Shown here: positions 61,314-64,000 of the stretch, piece after piece
Numbering within the stretch: position 1 is the first letter of the stretch
Layout: every line of letters starts with the position of its first letter
From: Cenococcum geophilum 1.58
Lineage: Eukaryota > Ascomycota > Dothideomycetes > Gloniales > Gloniaceae
Direction of reading: 5' to 3'
Length of the DNA: 64,000 nt
NCBI GenBank assembly: GCA_001692895.1
Contig: KV748257.1
Location: forward strand, 620,001 to 684,000
The notes under the pieces: model-generated
Database searches by the model: none
What the model saw: the letters and a program-made list of their open reading frames with translations, nothing else
What the model was told of the DNA's origin: nothing
Made by a program: the position numbers and the translations under genes

Positions 61314-63088
61314 AGCTCGGACCCCTAGAACTCGGCGACCCCCCGAACTCGGCGACCCAACCAAAATCAAACTACCAATTTGTCAACCAATTTTCTCCAC
61401 AACGAATCGATTAATATGGACAAAAATAAGCAGAACTTATAAATGACCATCGTAGATTTCAAATCTGGTGTTTATAAGTATGCGCGAAAAGCTATACTTG
61501 TATACGGTATTCCTTTATTAATTTTAAGCGACCAATTAAATGGCAGGCTATTACAACAATTTACACACCAATGCGAATAGCAATTAACTCCTATATAGTA
61601 GGCCTTCCTTACTAATTGGGTATTTAAATAGGGTTTATTAAAAATATTCCCATTATATACGTAATTATAAAAAAAATAACAGCTTAGGTCTTTGGTTAGG
61701 GTAGTAATACTAAGCCCCTTAGTAAAATATATGTAATTAGCTACTTTAAATAAAATCTTTAAATAAAATTTATATATACCTAATTAATAGAAGGTATATA
61801 AATTAATAGGGTATAACTAAAGTAAATTTAAAAGTTTTATAGCCTTTATAAAAGGGTGTAAAAAAGGTTAATATATAGGCAAAAAAACACCTAAAATTTA
61901 GACAAATTCAGAGCTATATTAAGCATATATATAAATTTAATTACTATAGGATATATCTTTAAAAAAAAGTTATTTATAAAGTTATTTAATAATTATAAAT
62001 AGGTATTTATTATAAAGACAATATATACCCTTAGCGAAAGAATTTATTTTAAAGGAATATACCCTTAATTAATATAAGTATACTAAAGTAAGGTACTTTA
62101 TTCAATATATATAACGTAAAAGAATAGTTAAATAGCTAGTTATATTATATTTGGACTAATTATTATTATTTTTATACCAAAAACTAAATTATTTAATAAT
62201 AAAGCTTAATTATATTTCCTTAATAGCTAGATAGGCCATGATATAGTTAGATTTTTATTAAAATATAAAATATATCATATATGGCTTATTTTTAGTTACT
62301 TTNTTTAATATTATAACCCTTAAATCTATTTTATTCCTCCTCTATTAAGTTAAGATATTTTTAGTNAATTATAAAGTATATATATCTTAACTATATAGGT
62401 CTAANTATAAANTATNANTTTATTAAGTATTACTATAATACCTAAAANAAGGCCTTATAANAAAAATAATTAAATTTAGCTAGTATATCTTTAGTATTTA
62501 CTTATAAAATCTATATAAAGGCTATAAATCTTTTTAGGTTAAAAATAGGGCTTTAATAATAGGATTAAGCTTTAAATAAGCTAATAGTAAGTAATTTAAT
62601 ATTATAACGACCCTAAAGAAGCCTTATAATATAATTAAGTAGCTTAAGGCCTTTACAATAAGTATATACTTAATTAAAAGACTTAGTCACTTTTATAAAA
62701 AATAAGTTAACAACTTTATAGAGTTATTATAAAAGCTATATATATAGACGCTTAAATATATAGCTTTTAATTGCAACTTAAAGACCTTAAAAGTCTAAAT
62801 TTTTATAAATAGATAATGGTAGATCTAAATATAATATTAAAATATATAGATTTAATTAACTAAGCTATAGTGGAGACAGAGGGGAAAAAGGCTAAAATAA
62901 GGGTAAAGTAGCCAAAATCAAAGCTTTAAAATGCGCTAGATAGAAAGCCCGAAGTCGATATACTAAATAACATATAAGAGCAAATAATCGATTTGATTTC
63001 GTTGAGTGTAAATAGCTTCCAAAGTGGTGTGGCCGATTTGGTGGGGTAAACGAGTTCGGGGGGTAAACGAGTTCTAGGGGTCCGAGCT
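61314..63088 (+). pseudogene. Fot1/pogo-type DNA transposon, nested in Gypsy A2
   Basis: A 1,775-bp element with long terminal inverted repeats starting AGCTCGGACCCCTAGAACTC, flanked by TA (61312-61313 and 63089-63090). Removing it and one TA restores a continuous reading of the A2 reverse transcriptase region, which fixes the ends. Each terminus holds the motif GAACTCG..ACCC twice. Transposase starts at the ATG at 61416 (MDKNKQNL). Residues about 8-45 (TIVDFKSGVYKYARKAILVY, then NGRLLQQF) match the Psq-type HTH of fungal Fot1/pogo transposases, followed by NWVFK, the CENP-B-type region. Stops occur from codon 9 onward, so it is dead. N bases occur at 62303-62461. The first ~200 bp and the last ~150 bp are less RIP-mutated than the middle. 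Confidence 0.88.
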
Positions 63089-64000
63089 TAGGACTTCTAT
63101 TTTATAAAACTTGCATTTATCTATATCTAATTATAGACTAGCTCTATATAAGGCTTATAGGACAAAATTAACGTATTTTTGGTATTTGGTTAGGTTATTA
63201 CTATATATTAAGATATTATTAATATAAGTAGTATAGAAGATGTCTAGGTAGGAACGTAGGGTATTATTTATATAATATTAGAACGAGCTTAGGGCATTTA
63301 TAAGGCTAAATAGCGTTACTAAGTATTTAAATAATCTATACTAAGTACGAAATATAATAAGCTATTTATCTCCTTTTGCTATATAGAGATGGTTAAATAT
63401 AGAGATAATATTAAGCTTTGTATAGTAGCGAGCCTTACTTAATTAGTTTAGCGTCTTTTATATTAATAGGATTATATATTAATTCTTAATGGTAATGGTA
63501 TTAAAAGCTTGGTAGTTTATATTCAAGCGTAAACTACTACTAGGTTTCTTAACGAAGATTACTAGTATAGCTATAGGCGATAAGCTTACTCTAATAAATC
63601 CTTTACTTAGGTTCTTGCCTAAATACTTTTATAGCACTTAGAGTTTATTTTAGAATATCCTATATAGGGGTCTAAATCTAGGCTGCTTTTCTTCTTTAAG
63701 TATAATCTTATAGTTATATAGTCGGTATTCCGGTAGCTTATTAGCTTCCTTTTATAAGAATATATTTAGGCGGTAATAATACTCTACTAGTACCTTTATG
63801 GCAGGGTTAGTATACTTCTTTAGTGCTAAGGCTTTCTTAATATCGGCTATTATAATAGCGAAGATTATATATTTAGGTTTCTTAGCAAGTTATACTAGCG
63901 GAGTAGCTCTAATTATATAGATGTCTAGGGTGTTAAACTTGTTTAGATTATTTATAGTTTCTTATATAGCTTCTTATTTAGCTTTGGGTTTAGTATTAGG

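Larger units (their letters stand above)
58663..64000 (-). mobile_element. Gypsy element A2, 3' part, carrying a Fot1-type transposon
   Basis: A minus-strand fossil Gypsy retrotransposon of the same family as A1, running off the right edge. The 3' LTR is 58663-59031, and a polypurine tract (minus strand AAAGGGAGAG) abuts it. Integrase is about 59800-60400, RNase H about 60800-61050 ([14 protein letters not shown] readable), and reverse transcriptase is split by the transposon at 61314-63088 and continues to about 63600 (NTITIKN). No chromodomain was seen. Broken in many places. Inserted into Copia K; ATAAG before the LTR should recur beyond the window. Confidence 0.88.

Noticed and set aside
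1-64000. tRNA, rRNA, CRISPR array, bacterial operon or giant-virus gene cluster
   Set aside because: No cloverleaf, rRNA core, spaced repeat array or run of intact intronless genes was found on either strand by reading.

Overview
The window looks like a RIP-mutated (repeat-induced point mutation) AT-rich isochore of a filamentous ascomycete (Pezizomycotina). Almost all of it is nested, decayed transposable elements. TpA is very frequent, reading frames are broken everywhere, and paired LTRs of one element differ almost only by C/T and G/A changes. The single convincing host gene has short fungal introns (46-50 nt) and sits in a roughly 1.7 kb island (about 20,290-22,050) of ordinary base composition. 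No tRNA, rRNA, CRISPR or bacterial operon was seen.

Layout. 1-2767: 5' end of a minus-strand Gypsy element (A1). 2768-3592 and 16868-17331: relic B, split by Gypsy C (3598-16862, minus), which is itself split by Gypsy D (8311-14654, plus). 17332-19548: LTR pieces, Gypsy tails and a foldback element (F1). 20387-21920: a four-exon gene for a 462-residue FAD-linked oxidase, minus strand. 22049-38583: a Tc1-like DNA transposon split by Gypsy G (22862-37955), which is split in turn by Gypsy H1 (26746-34748) and a solo LTR. 38586-38993: a second foldback element (F2). 38996-40276: a second Tc1-like copy in the opposite orientation. 40598-51221: Gypsy H2, carrying Copia element L (44537-50219). 51227-53922: another Tc1-like relic, a little-mutated island and two solo LTRs. 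53923-58662: minus-strand Copia K. 58663-64000: Gypsy A2, carrying a Fot1/pogo-type transposon (61314-63088).

The nesting order rests on target-site duplications read directly: TATAG for D, GGTTC for C, GTATA for G, CTAAG for H1, TRGGG for H2, ACCTT for L, and TTAAT, ATTTA and CTACT for three solo LTRs of one ~190-bp family. The retroelements are fossils; all are broken.

The points most worth checking are these. (1) Two short palindromes of fixed length (23 and 27 bp) recur, four times each, mostly near the 3' ends of unrelated LTR elements, and occur in both orders relative to the 3' LTR. (2) Both copies of one foldback element lie at the exact centre of larger palindromes; one of those has Tc1-like copies as arms. 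(3) The FAD oxidase gene survives with a transposon end about 130 bp upstream of its start codon, and its first intron appears to be of GC-AG type.
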